64,000 nt of DNA from Halalkalibacterium ligniniphilum (GTDB lineage: Bacteria > Bacillota > Bacilli > Bacillales > Bacillaceae_D): assembly GCF_000334155.1 (NCBI RefSeq), contig NZ_ANNK01000100.1, positions 1 through 64,000 on the forward strand. Reading direction: 5' to 3'. The position numbers were made by a program, and so were the translations under genes. This document shows positions 34,313-43,857 of the stretch, one piece after another. Within the stretch, counting starts at the first letter, position 1. Every line of letters begins with the position of its first letter. The notes below the pieces were generated by a model. That model was not told where the DNA came from, made no database searches, and saw only the letters and a program-made list of their open reading frames with translations.

Positions 34313-34578
34313 ACGAAAAAAACGATGATGAAGAAAGAAAAATTGGCTGCCAATATCAGAGAGCTAGTGGTCGCTGCGAACTAGTTTGGTCCGATTTTTC
34401 ATAGCACTTCTGAGTTGATGCTCTGAACGTGTCAGTAGGAGCATACGGTTAATCCGTTATCTTGGAGATGTATTCTCTCCCTGAGGTGTATCATATCGTG
34501 ATACGCGAATGAGGGTGGCACCGCGGTCTGAACCTTCCGCCCCTCACGACATCCGTCGTGTGGGCAGAAGGTTTTTTT
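34313..34578 (+). promoter_or_regulatory. T-box leader (serine-type) upstream of serA
   Basis: The core AGGGTGGCACCGCGG (34512-34526) is the T-box sequence. Stem I (gaag..aaaaat at about 34330-34343 pairing with attttt..cttc) leaves an internal loop catagca; the triplet AGC at 34403-34405, followed by A, is the likely specifier and codes Ser. A terminator hairpin aaccttc..gaaggtt plus T-run closes the leader (34531-34578). Expected action: uncharged tRNA-Ser permits read-through into serA. Confidence 0.9.
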
Positions 34579-34697
34579 ATTGAAACGCTTACATTTCCAT
34601 AAGGAGGAATGCATTTTTTGCAAACTTTGTTGCTTTACTAAATCAAAGAGATGTAAAATTTGGGGAGATTAATGAAAGTAGAGGAGTTGGAGTAAAG

Positions 34698-36323
34698 ATG
34701 AATCAACAAGCAACCGTTGAAAAGATTGAAACAAAAGGAAGCCAAACAACATACCGTATTCTCGTTTCAGACGCCATGAGTAAAGAAGGTCTTCTGCCAT
34801 TACTTAAAGACAGCCGTGTGGAATGTGTCCAAGAAAATGTCGATAATGTCGACGATTTAACAAAATTCGATGCCCTGCTAGTGCGTAGTGCAACCAAGGT
34901 GACCGATGAAGTCATGGCAAAAATGCCATCATTAAAAATCATTGCTCGTGCTGGGGTCGGGGTTGATAACATTGACATTGACGCGGCGACAAAACGGGGA
35001 ATTGTTGTTGTCAATGCGCCTGACGGAAACACGATTTCTACTGCTGAGCACACATTTGCAATGATTAGTTCCTTACTGCGTAAAATTCCACAAGCCTATG
35101 CATCCATTAAAAGCGGGAAATGGGATCGTAAAGCCTTCCAAGGAACAGAGCTTCGCGGAAAAAATTTAGGGATCGTTGGTTTTGGTCGTATCGGTTCTCA
35201 AATAGCAAAGCGTGCAAAAGCGTTTGAAATGACTGTCTATGTATTTGATCCATTTTTAACAAAGGATCGGGCAGAAAAGCTAGGTGTAAACCTTGTAAGT
35301 CTAGATGATCTGTTAGCGACAGCTGACATTATCACAGTTCACACCCCTCTAACAAAAGAAACCAAAGGGCTTCTTGGAATGAAGAACATTGCGAAAACAA
35401 AGAAGGGTGTTTTTCTTATCAACTGTGCTCGCGGTGGCATCATTGATGAAAATGCATTAAAGCATTACCTAGGAACTGGACATATTGCTGGCGCAGCTCT
35501 TGATGTATTTGAAGAAGAGCCGGTAGCTGACGAAGAGCTTTTGGCCTTTGATAATGTCATTGCAACGCCTCATATTGCAGCATCAACAAAAGAAGCACAA
35601 TTAAATGTTGCAGCACAGGTATCAGAAGAAGTGCTTCATTTTCTTGAAGGCAATCCTGTCAGCAATTCCATTAATCTTCCGACCCTTTCAAAGGAAGTAT
35701 ATGATAAGGTCAAGCCATATTATGAGCTAACAAAGAAAATGGGGAACCTTCTATCACAAATTATGAAAACACCGGTACAGGAAATCGTCGTTACGTACGG
35801 TGGGAATGTTGTCGATATCGAGACATCGATTACAACGCGCAGCTTAATGGCTGGTTTTCTTCAACCACGTGTTGACGCGGCCGTTAATGACGTCAATGCA
35901 GCATTGATTGCCAAAGAACGCGGGATTAACTTTGGCGAAAAGCATACAAGCAACAACACCTTTGGCTATGCGAACATTATTCACGCTGTAGTTAAAGGCG
36001 AAGACCGTACATTTGACGTTCACGGTACGTATGTAAAAGAGTACGGACCACGCATTGTCAAAGTAAACGGCTTTAACGTCGATTTCACACCAGAAGGGCA
36101 TCTAATTTACATCCAACATAATGACCGCCCTGGTGTTATCGGAAAAATGGGTCAGCTTTTAGCCGAGCATCAAGTAAATATCGCAACAATGCAGGTAGGT
36201 CGTAAAGAAGAAGGCGGAGAAGCCATTATGATGCTTGCTGTCGATAAAGTAGCAAGCGATGAGGTTATTGCCGCATTGCAAAGCATTGACGATATTCATT
36301 TTGCTGACCGCATTGAATTGTAG
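34698..36323 (+). CDS. serA: SerA, D-3-phosphoglycerate dehydrogenase
   Basis: First step of serine synthesis, oxidising 3-phosphoglycerate with NAD. The 541-residue protein has a 20-residue N-terminal extension before [14 protein letters not shown], a nucleotide-binding motif [17 protein letters not shown], catalytic Arg/Glu/His region ([20 protein letters not shown]), an ASB-type intervening domain and a C-terminal ACT domain ([19 protein letters not shown]) for effector binding. It is slightly longer than the B. subtilis form (525). It is regulated by the serine T-box leader. Start ATG 34698 has GGAGTAAAG before it. Confidence 0.96.
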   Translation: MNQQATVEKIETKGSQTTYRILVSDAMSKEGLLPLLKDSRVECVQENVDNVDDLTKFDALLVRSATKVTDEVMAKMPSLKIIARAGVGVDNIDIDAATKRGIVVVNAPDGNTISTAEHTFAMISSLLRKIPQAYASIKSGKWDRKAFQGTELRGKNLGIVGFGRIGSQIAKRAKAFEMTVYVFDPFLTKDRAEKLGVNLVSLDDLLATADIITVHTPLTKETKGLLGMKNIAKTKKGVFLINCARGGIIDENALKHYLGTGHIAGAALDVFEEEPVADEELLAFDNVIATPHIAASTKEAQLNVAAQVSEEVLHFLEGNPVSNSINLPTLSKEVYDKVKPYYELTKKMGNLLSQIMKTPVQEIVVTYGGNVVDIETSITTRSLMAGFLQPRVDAAVNDVNAALIAKERGINFGEKHTSNNTFGYANIIHAVVKGEDRTFDVHGTYVKEYGPRIVKVNGFNVDFTPEGHLIYIQHNDRPGVIGKMGQLLAEHQVNIATMQVGRKEEGGEAIMMLAVDKVASDEVIAALQSIDDIHFADRIEL

Positions 36324-36363
36324 GATAGGACAAGGAAAATTGCCATTCAAGCAACAAAGAAAA

Positions 36364-36410
36364 GTGCAAGGCGATTGTCGCCACTGGCTCCTGTAGCTAG
36401 ACAGCTTTAA
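36364..36410 (+). repeat. Dispersed 3'-flanking repeat, family A copy 2 (after serA)
   Basis: tgcaaggcgattgtcgccac, tggctcc, then tgtagctagacagcttt, 40-90 bp after the serA stop and just before its terminator. Same position and orientation relative to the gene as copy 1 after fer. Confidence 0.75.
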
Positions 36411-36432
36411 AGTTTTCTATTTTCTTATCTTA

Positions 36433-36477
36433 TTAAAAAAGCAGGACATCCCGATTAAACGGATGTCCTGCTTTTTC
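36433..36477. terminator. Terminator of serA (bidirectional)
   Basis: AAAAAGCAGGACATCC (36435-36450) pairs with GGATGTCCTGCTTTTT (36460-36475), a 16-bp stem. It also ends transcription of the minus-strand gene at 36532-36915. Confidence 0.95.
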
Positions 36478-36531
36478 TTCTCACAATTTTGTATGATGAA
36501 TTCGTAGCCAAGCCAGACGGTCCGCTCATCA

Positions 36532-36915
36532 CTACCAAATATGGCGAAAAAGCAGATCAAGCTGTCCATCAGCAGATAGTTTGAGATACTCGTCCCCTTT
36601 ATCTGTGAGCTGAATACGATCGCCATTGGCGACAAGCAATTGTTCAGCCATTGCAACGTCAACATAAAAACGATATAGATGAGCTGTTTGTTGCTTTTTC
36701 CCCTTCATCAGCTGATAACCAAACGTACGATCATGGGATTTCCAGAAGCGAGGATGCAGCTCCCCCTTCCTCGTTAAACGTATCAATTTGTGTCTCTTTA
36801 TTTTTTTTAACATAAAAACAAAACCATCTACTAAATCTACTTGATAACTCGACAAATCCGTTTGCTGATTTAGCCATTGAAAAAGTTCAGTGTGTACGTT
36901 TATGCGATCTTCCAT
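36532..36915 (-). CDS. Hypothetical 127-residue protein
   Basis: A soluble protein with basic patches (LKKIKRHKLIRLTRKG) and a C-terminal segment NGDRIQLTDKGDEYLKLSAD then GQLDLLFRHIW that resembles a winged-helix tail (LT.KG..FL..) seen in several small Firmicutes proteins. No signal peptide or TM. A weak GAGGTTGAG site lies about 15 bases before ATG 36915. It is convergent with serA and shares its terminator. I do not recognise a named family. Confidence 0.65.
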   Translation of the reverse strand: MEDRINVHTELFQWLNQQTDLSSYQVDLVDGFVFMLKKIKRHKLIRLTRKGELHPRFWKSHDRTFGYQLMKGKKQQTAHLYRFYVDVAMAEQLLVANGDRIQLTDKGDEYLKLSADGQLDLLFRHIW

Positions 36916-36991
36916 AGCTGCAATCTCAACCTCGACTTTGGTCTAACCTACTGCTAGTGTAACACACTCCCTTTTTTATTGAAATAGTCCG

Positions 36992-37969
36992 TTAATTACG
37001 CTCTACACAAAGCACATCTCCTGGAAAAATAAGATCATCCGTCAGATCATTTTGTTTTTTTAAAAGCGCAACAGAGAGAGCATGATCTTCAGCAATCGAT
37101 GAAAGCGTGTCCCCTTTTTGAACCTGATAATGCTCTTGCTCATGAACAAAAACAGTCAATACATCTCCGGAAATAATAAGTGATGATTCAAGCTCGTTCC
37201 ATTCCATTAACGCTTCGAGCCCAACACCAAAATGATTGGCAATGCTCCATAATGTATCTCCTTCTTGTACAGTAAAGGAGACGGCTTTTTCACTATTATC
37301 ATTATGTTGATTCTTGTTGGGTTCCTCATGCTCATGTTTCGGACTATCCATATAGTGCAATGTTGCAACTGCATCTTCGTTTATCAATTTTTCTTCTTGA
37401 GAAGATGCTCTATTATTTTCCTCAATTGTCAACTGTTTGTGCTCATTGACGTAGAGAGGCGAGGATTCTTTTGCGATAACGAGGAAAGGATCGATCGCAT
37501 TTGATTTTTCTAAGTTCCACTCACCCTTATGTACTTCAAAATGAAGATGATTGCCAGAAGAACGCCCTGTATTTCCAACCGTACCAATCTCTTCCCCTTC
37601 CCTTACAGCATCACCCTCAGAAACGAAGCGCTGATTTAAATGAGCATAAACCGTTTCCAATCCACTTTGATGTTGAACAAAAACAACATGCCCATAAGAA
37701 TCAGAATAATAAGATCGTCGCACGACACCATCTGCGATCGTCATAACCAGGGTCCCTTCAGGTGCTGCAATATCGATTCCATAGTGAGTTCCACCTCTTG
37801 TCCCAAAAGAATCCGTCAGTTCTCCCATTGTCGGCCAAATATGGTCACCGTTCAATGGGCTATTATACTGTTGCTCTTGAGCAAAGCTAATGTTTGTTCC
37901 GATAAATAAAATCCCAATACACGCCCCAATGGCTAAGGCAATAATGATCCTTTTTAAGAAATCGAGCAT
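36992..37969 (-). CDS. Secreted M23 peptidase with two C-terminal LysM domains
   Basis: A 325-residue LytM-type peptidoglycan endopeptidase. N-terminal signal/anchor (about 1-30). The M23 domain (about 45-165) has zinc ligands H62 and D66 (HYGIDIA) and H143 with H141 in GNHLHFEV, all present. Two LysM domains follow near 215-262 (VQEGDTLWSIANHFGV) and 268-312 (VQKGDTLSSIAEDHAL), joined by an acidic linker. ATG 37969 follows AAGGAGGA; a TTG at 37984 lies in that site. It may act in cell-wall turnover or sporulation; there is no clear orthology to LytH or SpoIIQ. Confidence 0.88.
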   Translation of the reverse strand: MLDFLKRIIIALAIGACIGILFIGTNISFAQEQQYNSPLNGDHIWPTMGELTDSFGTRGGTHYGIDIAAPEGTLVMTIADGVVRRSYYSDSYGHVVFVQHQSGLETVYAHLNQRFVSEGDAVREGEEIGTVGNTGRSSGNHLHFEVHKGEWNLEKSNAIDPFLVIAKESSPLYVNEHKQLTIEENNRASSQEEKLINEDAVATLHYMDSPKHEHEEPNKNQHNDNSEKAVSFTVQEGDTLWSIANHFGVGLEALMEWNELESSLIISGDVLTVFVHEQEHYQVQKGDTLSSIAEDHALSVALLKKQNDLTDDLIFPGDVLCVERN

Positions 37970-38208
37970 TGCTTCCTCCTTCAAGTGTGCCAGCTAATAG
38001 AAATTGGCAAACAAACTCTTAATTTTTTTACAATGTTATCCTATGGAAACGATTCAAGGTTTATGACACTTTTCAAATTCCGATCACAAATTTAAACAAT
38101 AAAACAATAGACACTGCAAGAATACAAGCATTCATATAACCGAGTATATGCATGTTAGTTAGTATGAAAAGATAAAAAAAATACTATACACTCTTTCTTA
38201 TCTATTGA

Positions 38209-38238
38209 AAAAACCTCCGTTAAGAAAACGAAGGTTTT
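38209..38238 (-). terminator. Terminator of the vanW-like gene
   Basis: AAAACCT-C-CGTT pairs with AACG-A-AGGTTTT with one internal mismatch, then a T-run on the minus strand. The remainder of the gap 37970-38208 has no recognisable feature. Confidence 0.8.
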
Positions 38239-38243
38239 ATCCT

Positions 38244-39161
38244 CTACCCGTTATAGGTTAATACGGTGACTGTAATTCGTCCGTTTTCAATGTTTGTGCG
38301 AATAATGATAGGTTTTTCTAAACTGTTTTCAAATCGAAAATCAGGACCACCCCATGAGACTGTCGCATCTCGCCCAGCGGGAACATAGCCAATTTCACGA
38401 GAGTGAGTGTATCGCTCAATGATTGTAAGACCTGCTTCATCAACCGCGTTAAAAAGGGTCGAAGAGGTTTGACAAATCCCTCCACCAATCCCCATTACAA
38501 ACTGTTTATTGACAATCTCTTTCGCTTCTTTGTAGCCTCTTTCTACCGTCCTTTCTCCAACAACATGGTTAAATGAAAATCGATCTCCTGGACCAAGGAC
38601 GACATCTTGTATCGCCTTGGCAGAAAGGGCAATATTTTCAGAACGACCTAAAACGCTTGGATTAAAGGAACTAGAATATTCACCAATCACCTTTTCATCG
38701 ATTCCTTTTAGCTCGTTTTCTGAAACGGTGGGAGGTGTCTCGTAAATAGGAAGGATGAGCTGCCCCTCATCAAAATCTAGCTTTACGATTGAATCAACCA
38801 ACTCTTGCTCGGAAAGAATCACACGATTCTTTCCTGGTGTAATCTCACCAGCTTGATTTATTTTTGGGTTTTGCATTGGCGTATCAATCGTCGATGCGAG
38901 AGAAGCTGCGTACTCTTTTAATCCCTCAATATTCATTTCCCTACCTGGCCAGTATCCATACTCATTTAAATTTAGTTCTACCTCCTCTCCTGTTCGCTCA
39001 TCGATCAAAGATACAACTTGAATCACAGGCGCCTTCTCAACATATGTATTCAAGTTGACACTTACATGATGACTTGCAAGCATTGCTGCTTGCACATCCT
39101 GTTGATGAAAGCTAGCAAAACTTAGCATCCCTATCCCTACGTACAACCATTTTACGTTCAT
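38244..39161 (-). CDS. VanW-family secreted protein
   Basis: A 305-residue protein with an N-terminal signal peptide (about 1-25) and a C-terminal VanW domain (about 165-300) with the family hallmarks GPGDRFSFNHVVGERT, FVMGIGGGICQTSSTLFNAV and PAGRDATVSWGGPDFRFEN. VanW proteins lie in some vancomycin-resistance and spore clusters but their biochemical role is unknown. No van ligase genes are adjacent (ddl is 17 kb away), so no link to resistance should be read into it. Confidence 0.85.
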   Translation of the reverse strand: MNVKWLYVGIGMLSFASFHQQDVQAAMLASHHVSVNLNTYVEKAPVIQVVSLIDERTGEEVELNLNEYGYWPGREMNIEGLKEYAASLASTIDTPMQNPKINQAGEITPGKNRVILSEQELVDSIVKLDFDEGQLILPIYETPPTVSENELKGIDEKVIGEYSSSFNPSVLGRSENIALSAKAIQDVVLGPGDRFSFNHVVGERTVERGYKEAKEIVNKQFVMGIGGGICQTSSTLFNAVDEAGLTIIERYTHSREIGYVPAGRDATVSWGGPDFRFENSLEKPIIIRTNIENGRITVTVLTYNG

Positions 39162-39235
39162 ACTGCTCCCCCTCTTTCTTTTTCAATAACTAAGTGTATG
39201 TAGGGATTTTCAAGAATTACCTTGTACACAAGAAA

Positions 39236-39271
39236 AATGAACCCATATTTATCCAATGAAATGGGTTCATT
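39236..39271 (-). terminator. Terminator of the B12 operon
   Basis: AATGAACCCAT (39236-39246) pairs with ATGGGTTCATT (39261-39271), followed on the minus strand by TTTTTC. It lies after the last gene of the btu/cob operon. Confidence 0.9.
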
Positions 39272-39406
39272 CTCACATAGAACAACATATGTTCGTTTTT
39301 TATTTCTGTACCCCTTTCAAAAAAGGTAGTTTGATTACGCTTCTCACCTTCCTCTGCTCGTTTCCATTATAAAAAGGAAGTCTCAACGACTCCCCTTTAA
39401 CATGCT

Positions 39407-39997
39407 TTATTTTTTGTCTTCCTTGCGTTTTCCACCACGAAAAACAATCGCGCTGCGTTCATATTCTACATCTTTTACATGTAAGCGAAAATTAACCACA
39501 CGGGCAATCGCAAAGAAATAATCGGATAAGCGATTTAAATATTTTAAGACGATTGGATTAATGTCTCCCTCATTTTTTAAACGAGACACATACCGTTCCG
39601 CGCGTCTCGTTACTGTACGGCAGACATGAAGGGTTGCTGCTGCGGGTGAACCGCCTGGAAGAATAAAGCGCTCTAGTTCAGGTGCTTCTTTTATGTACTC
39701 ATCGATTCGCGTCTCAAGGTAATCAACAATTTCTTGCTTCGCTTTATACGGTCGTTCCTCTGTCACTTTTAGCATCGCAAGATCACCGCCACAATCAAAT
39801 AACTCATGTTGGATTTTCACAAGTTCTTGGCGAATGTCGTCAAATTTTTCCCCTTCTAGCTGGGCGATTGCTTGGCCTACAAACGAGTTGAGCTCATCTG
39901 TTGTTCCATATGCAATAACGCGTGTGTCATCTTTCGGTAACCTCCCTCCGATAACACTTGTCTTCCCTTCATCCCCTGTACGTGTATATAGCCTCAT
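39407..39997 (-). CDS. pduO: PduO-type ATP:cob(I)alamin adenosyltransferase
   Basis: Adds the 5'-deoxyadenosyl group to cob(I)alamin or cobinamide, making adenosylcobalamin. It is 196 residues with N-terminal YTRTGDEGKTSVIGG (ATP-binding) and the C-terminal ICRTVTRRAER-like signature (VCRTVTRRAERYVSR) and LNRLSDYFFAIAR. It is the last gene of the operon (the B. subtilis equivalent yvqK/btuR also sits with btuFCD). The product is the cofactor expected for the CarH-like regulator at 22.4 kb. Confidence 0.93.
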   Translation of the reverse strand: MRLYTRTGDEGKTSVIGGRLPKDDTRVIAYGTTDELNSFVGQAIAQLEGEKFDDIRQELVKIQHELFDCGGDLAMLKVTEERPYKAKQEIVDYLETRIDEYIKEAPELERFILPGGSPAAATLHVCRTVTRRAERYVSRLKNEGDINPIVLKYLNRLSDYFFAIARVVNFRLHVKDVEYERSAIVFRGGKRKEDKK

Positions 39998-40012
39998 CCT
40001 TCATCATCCTTC

Positions 40013-40450
40013 CTATTTTAATCGCTGTGGAAGTCCATACCATATTTGATCAACACGGTCTGCCTTTCCCACGATGTCTTGATAGCACCAACCAACGACA
40101 TCCCGCCACTGACGCTCTTCTTTTTCATACGGAACAATTCCTTTGCCAATTTCATTGCCAATTAATATTAATTGACGCTCTTCTTCTTCCCCTTCCCATA
40201 CTAGCATATCATCTAGCCAAGTTGAAAATGAATGACGTGGTGACTCGTCTTTTAAAAAAGAGCGAATAAAGCATTCAAGTCCGCTGACAACGATCATCTT
40301 TGCTGTAGCGCTGGAAAGGGGAACCCTTTTATTATGATCCTTGTACTTGTACGCATTGTACCACAATGTGTTACTGCTTGTATCAACATGATACTTGGTT
40401 TTTACCCATTGACTTTTTCCATTAAAGGCTCCACCTGTAATGAAGTGAAT
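40013..40450 (-). CDS. Short CobU-like P-loop protein, apparent AUU start
   Basis: A 145-residue relative of CobU: HFITGGAFNGKSQWVK at the N terminus holds a P-loop (GGAFNGKS), and LILIGNEIGKGIVP matches the V(S/G)NEIGxG motif of CobU. The frame from the P-loop has no ATG, GTG or TTG before it; the residue before HFITGG is ATT (40448-40450), four to six bases after GGGAGGGGAG. So either a rare AUU start is used, or initiation is at the internal TTG 40366, which would remove the P-loop. It overlaps cobC by 49 bp, suggesting coupling. It is probably a second, shortened kinase-like protein of cobinamide salvage; activity unknown. Confidence 0.75.
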   Translation of the reverse strand: MHFITGGAFNGKSQWVKTKYHVDTSSNTLWYNAYKYKDHNKRVPLSSATAKMIVVSGLECFIRSFLKDESPRHSFSTWLDDMLVWEGEEEERQLILIGNEIGKGIVPYEKEERQWRDVVGWCYQDIVGKADRVDQIWYGLPQRLK

Positions 40451-41028
40451 CTTACTCCCCTCCCTTGTTCATCGTTTCCCACAAGACGAAATGCGGTACC
40501 AAAAGCGACCTCCCACTCCCAAAATAAGCGCTTCCTTGGGGCAAAAGCTTCTAGCAAAACACGCAGCACGCCGCCGTGCGCCACCAATGCCACATTGCTA
40601 AGCTCCTCTTGCCGCATCCGATCGATGATTTTGCTCCAGCCTGTCATCACACGACTTTTAAAGACTTCCATCGTTTCACCACCATTAGGAGCAAAGCTCT
40701 CAGGGTTGTTCAGCCATGCTTGATAAGACGGTTCTTCGCGTAAGTCATCTGCTGTACGGCCTTCCCAACTACCAAAATTCACTTCTCGCAATGCAGGGCA
40801 TTCAATCCTTTCAACATGTGGAAACAGCAGTTTTGCTGTTTGCTTTGCGCGAAGCAGATCACTCACAAAAATACGCTCGTAGCCATTTGGGGTAAAGAAC
40901 CGAAGCTTCATCGCCTCATCTTCCCCCTTCTTGGAAAGGGGTACATCGGTCCAACCATTATACCTCCTTTCCACATTTTCTTGCGTTAAGCCATGCCGAA
41001 ACAGAGTAATAGCCAAAGTACGCCCCAT
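40402..41028 (-). CDS. cobC: Alpha-ribazole-5'-phosphate phosphatase (CobC, histidine phosphatase family)
   Basis: A 208-residue histidine phosphatase with the phospho-acceptor motif LFRHGLT and the second catalytic His in VAHGGVLR. In this operon it is expected to remove the phosphate in the last step of cobalamin assembly (alpha-ribazole-P or cobalamin-5'-P). It overlaps cobS by 43 bp and the next gene by 49 bp. AAGGAGGGG lies about 10 bases before ATG 41028. Confidence 0.9.
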   Translation of the reverse strand: MGRTLAITLFRHGLTQENVERRYNGWTDVPLSKKGEDEAMKLRFFTPNGYERIFVSDLLRAKQTAKLLFPHVERIECPALREVNFGSWEGRTADDLREEPSYQAWLNNPESFAPNGGETMEVFKSRVMTGWSKIIDRMRQEELSNVALVAHGGVLRVLLEAFAPRKRLFWEWEVAFGTAFRLVGNDEQGRGVRFTSLQVEPLMEKVNG

Positions 41029-41777
41029 AATAGCGTTTCCCCTCCTTCAATTCCTGCCCCAATTGTATCCCCATTGATTCCACCAATTTGTCGCTTACAA
41101 ATTTGCACCCAAACAACCGGAAACAGAAGGATGAACATAAGAATGACAGCAGTATGAACAAATGGCAGAAAATAGAGCATCACCGTAGCTAATGTGAAAA
41201 ACCATACACCATATGCTCTCTTTACACCTTTCGTGATATAAGGAGTAAGAGCTGCTGCCATTCCTGACTCACTTGCAGGAGCTCCGAACGATAGCTGAAT
41301 GCCGATTAGAAATCGTGTCAAAATGGGCATGATACATAGTAATGGAACCATCGCAGATCCTATTTGAATCATCAGTTCATAAAGAAAAGCAAAGCGCCAG
41401 CCGAGTAAGAATAGCAGGCTAAGCACTCCGAAAGCTCCTACGTGAGAATCCTTAAGTATGGCAAGCTTTTTTTCCCGATCTCTACGCGATAAAAACGCAT
41501 CGCTCATATCCATCCAGCCATCCAAATGAAGTCCACCTGAATAGAGAATCGAAGCACTAAGTATGAGCATTGTTAAGACAAGAGGTGTAACCGAAGAATG
41601 ATGAAAGAAAATTCCATAAAGAACTGAAAGGAAAGCACCTAGCACAACACCTGTAAGCGGATATAGGGCAACCATTGCTTTCGCTCGCTTTTCATCCCAG
41701 GCGATTTGCTTACGGATCGGAATAATCGTTAGAAACTGAAAAGCAAGAAGCATCCCATCCTTAAAAACCTTCAGCAT
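40986..41777 (-). CDS. cobS: CobS, adenosylcobinamide-GDP ribazoletransferase (cobalamin synthase)
   Basis: A polytopic membrane enzyme that joins AdoCbi-GDP with alpha-ribazole (phosphate). It is 263 residues, with about six hydrophobic segments and the signature HLDGWMDMSDAF followed by ILKDSHVGAFG. ATG 41777 follows GGAGAGG and lies just past the cobQ stop; a start at 41792 would overlap cobQ. CobT, which would make alpha-ribazole phosphate, is not in this window. Confidence 0.92.
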   Translation of the reverse strand: MLKVFKDGMLLAFQFLTIIPIRKQIAWDEKRAKAMVALYPLTGVVLGAFLSVLYGIFFHHSSVTPLVLTMLILSASILYSGGLHLDGWMDMSDAFLSRRDREKKLAILKDSHVGAFGVLSLLFLLGWRFAFLYELMIQIGSAMVPLLCIMPILTRFLIGIQLSFGAPASESGMAAALTPYITKGVKRAYGVWFFTLATVMLYFLPFVHTAVILMFILLFPVVWVQICKRQIGGINGDTIGAGIEGGETLLWGVLWLLLCFGMA

Positions 41778-41779
41778 AG

Positions 41780-43279
41780 TCAGCCTCTCCATTCATCGAT
41801 CAACCGTATTAATGTTTCTACGTCAACAACCTCTTCTATTGCATCAGCAAGACGGTTATACGACTGTTCTCGAAACGCGGCAATGTTATGAACAGTTTTT
41901 TCAGGCAGTCCTTTGTTCCGTCGCAATGCATTTAGCCACGAGGTTCGCCACTCATCATTAAAAAAGAGGTGATGAAAATAAGTACCAATCACCCGACCGT
42001 CTTTCAAATAGACACCATCTTCATGGGTACCTACATCTAAAAAAGAAGAACAGGCAGGATCGGTACGTTCTGTTACACCTAGATGAATTTCAAATCCTGT
42101 GATTTGATCATTCTCATCAAACGGATGGAGCAGCTTCCCTACAGATCGAACCGTCTTCTTATCCTTTGCAAACGTCGTTTTGATTGGCGCAATACCAAGC
42201 CCCGTCATTTCTGCACCTGCTTCACCTGTATCCGTTCCTGCCTCATCATACAGGGAATCACCAAGCATTTGATATCCGCCACAAATGCCGACAACCGTTC
42301 CTCCCTCCTCCACATAACGCTTGATCACCACGTCAAGTCCTTGCTTTTTCAAAAACGATAAATCATGAAAGGTGCTTTTAGTTCCAGGAATGATAACCGC
42401 ATCTGGATGTTTAAAGTCTCTTGCATCATCAACGAAACGAACGGACACATCGTCTTCAAAGCGAAACGGCTCCATATCGGTATAATTCGATACGTATGGC
42501 AAGTCAATCACTGCAAGATCAAGACTGCGATGCTTCGGTAAGTCTGACGTGATTTGCTCCTTCGATAATGAATCCTCCCCTTCAATTAACAGCCCCTCCA
42601 AGTGGGGGATTACCCCTAAAACAGGCACGTTCAAGTTTTTTTCGATCCACTCGATCCCGTCCTGAAACAGCTGAATATCTCCACGAAATTTATTAATAAA
42701 AATACCGACGACACGCTTTCTCTGTGTCTCTTCTAAAAGCTGAATCGTGCCAGTTAAGCTTGCAAACACACCTCCTCGATCAATATCAGCAATTAAAATG
42801 ACCGGTACATCAGCAAGCTCCGCTACTTTCATGTTTACTAGCTCCCGTTTATTGAGGTTCACCTCCACAGGCGAGCCCGCACCTTCAATGACGAGATAGT
42901 CTGTGTTCGACTCAAGCTTTTGCAACGCTTCTTCAATCGCTTCAAGTCCCCGCTCATAAAAATGCTTTCGGTAATTTAAGCCAGACATGGAGGAAACGAC
43001 CTTTCCAAAACAAATCACTTCTGCATCACGATCATTTCTCGGCTTTAGCAAAATTGGATTCATTTCAACCGTTGCTTCACGCATCGCCGCTTCAGCTTGT
43101 ATTCCCTGTGCCCGGCCAATTTCTTTTCCATCATATGTAATGTAAGAATTATTAGACATATTTTGTGACTTAAAAGGAGCTGTCCGGAAGCCTTTCCGTG
43201 CAAAAATTCGACATAAGGCGGTACAGAGCACACTTTTTCCTACATCAGATGAAGTCCCTTGTAGCATAATCCCTTTCAT
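41780..43279 (-). CDS. cobQ: CobQ, cobyric acid synthase
   Basis: Glutamine-dependent amidation of adenosylcobyrinic a,c-diamide at four side chains. It is 499 residues, with an N-terminal dethiobiotin-synthetase-like ATPase domain ([32 protein letters not shown]) and a C-terminal class I glutaminase domain with the nucleophilic Cys in [10 protein letters not shown] and a catalytic His in YFHHLF. It starts inside the cobU stop (ATGA). Its presence suggests entry of earlier intermediates than cobinamide, although no ring-synthesis genes are in the window. Confidence 0.95.
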   Translation of the reverse strand: MKGIMLQGTSSDVGKSVLCTALCRIFARKGFRTAPFKSQNMSNNSYITYDGKEIGRAQGIQAEAAMREATVEMNPILLKPRNDRDAEVICFGKVVSSMSGLNYRKHFYERGLEAIEEALQKLESNTDYLVIEGAGSPVEVNLNKRELVNMKVAELADVPVILIADIDRGGVFASLTGTIQLLEETQRKRVVGIFINKFRGDIQLFQDGIEWIEKNLNVPVLGVIPHLEGLLIEGEDSLSKEQITSDLPKHRSLDLAVIDLPYVSNYTDMEPFRFEDDVSVRFVDDARDFKHPDAVIIPGTKSTFHDLSFLKKQGLDVVIKRYVEEGGTVVGICGGYQMLGDSLYDEAGTDTGEAGAEMTGLGIAPIKTTFAKDKKTVRSVGKLLHPFDENDQITGFEIHLGVTERTDPACSSFLDVGTHEDGVYLKDGRVIGTYFHHLFFNDEWRTSWLNALRRNKGLPEKTVHNIAAFREQSYNRLADAIEEVVDVETLIRLIDEWRG

Positions 43280-43854
43280 TCTTGTGAGACCCCCTTTTTT
43301 AAAATAGGTATACCATACTCTACAAGAATTGCTTCATCTGCCAACTGTACAGCCCATTGATGAAGCTTGCCTAATAGAGCTAAATAGGCCATAGTTCCCT
43401 TTTCAGTATGAGGTAGCCCTTCTCCTATTTCATTGGAAACAACAATCGTAGTCCAAGGTCCATGAGCATAGCTAGACAGCATTTCCGCTAATTTCTCGTA
43501 GATTGTGTTAAGGTAGCATTTATTTAAAATGTAATCCTCTCCCTTTTGCCACTCACGAAACATTTCATTGTTTAATAACGTCGTCAAGCAATCAATCAGG
43601 ACGACATCTTTTTGCTGAAATCGAGGCAGGAGATTTTGCAAGTCATAGGGCTGTTCATAAACCATCCAGCTTACGTTGCTTTTTTTTCTCGTCTGCTGAT
43701 GAAGATCAATTCGTTTTTTCATTTCCTCATCCTCTACCTGACTTGTTGCAATATAATGGAGTGAACCACCGACTGCTTTTACATAATCAATGGCACGCTT
43801 TTCTGCATAGGAGCTTTTCCCGCTTCGCACCGCCCCTGTTACGAATAGAAGCAA
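43276..43854 (-). CDS. cobU: CobU, adenosylcobinamide kinase / GTP:AdoCbi-P guanylyltransferase
   Basis: A 192-residue bifunctional enzyme with P-loop [27 protein letters not shown] and [11 protein letters not shown]. It activates cobinamide for CobS. The start is TTG 43854 with GGAGGCGATG upstream, read out of the end of cobD. A shorter relative lies at 40013-40450. Confidence 0.93.
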   Translation of the reverse strand: MLLFVTGAVRSGKSSYAEKRAIDYVKAVGGSLHYIATSQVEDEEMKKRIDLHQQTRKKSNVSWMVYEQPYDLQNLLPRFQQKDVVLIDCLTTLLNNEMFREWQKGEDYILNKCYLNTIYEKLAEMLSSYAHGPWTTIVVSNEIGEGLPHTEKGTMAYLALLGKLHQWAVQLADEAILVEYGIPILKKGVSQE

Positions 43855-43857
43855 CCG

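Noticed and set aside
38244-39161. Vancomycin-resistance gene cluster suggested by VanW and Ddl
   Set aside because: VanW is a widespread domain, ddl lies 17 kb away as an ordinary D-Ala-D-Ala ligase, and no vanH/A/X genes are present.
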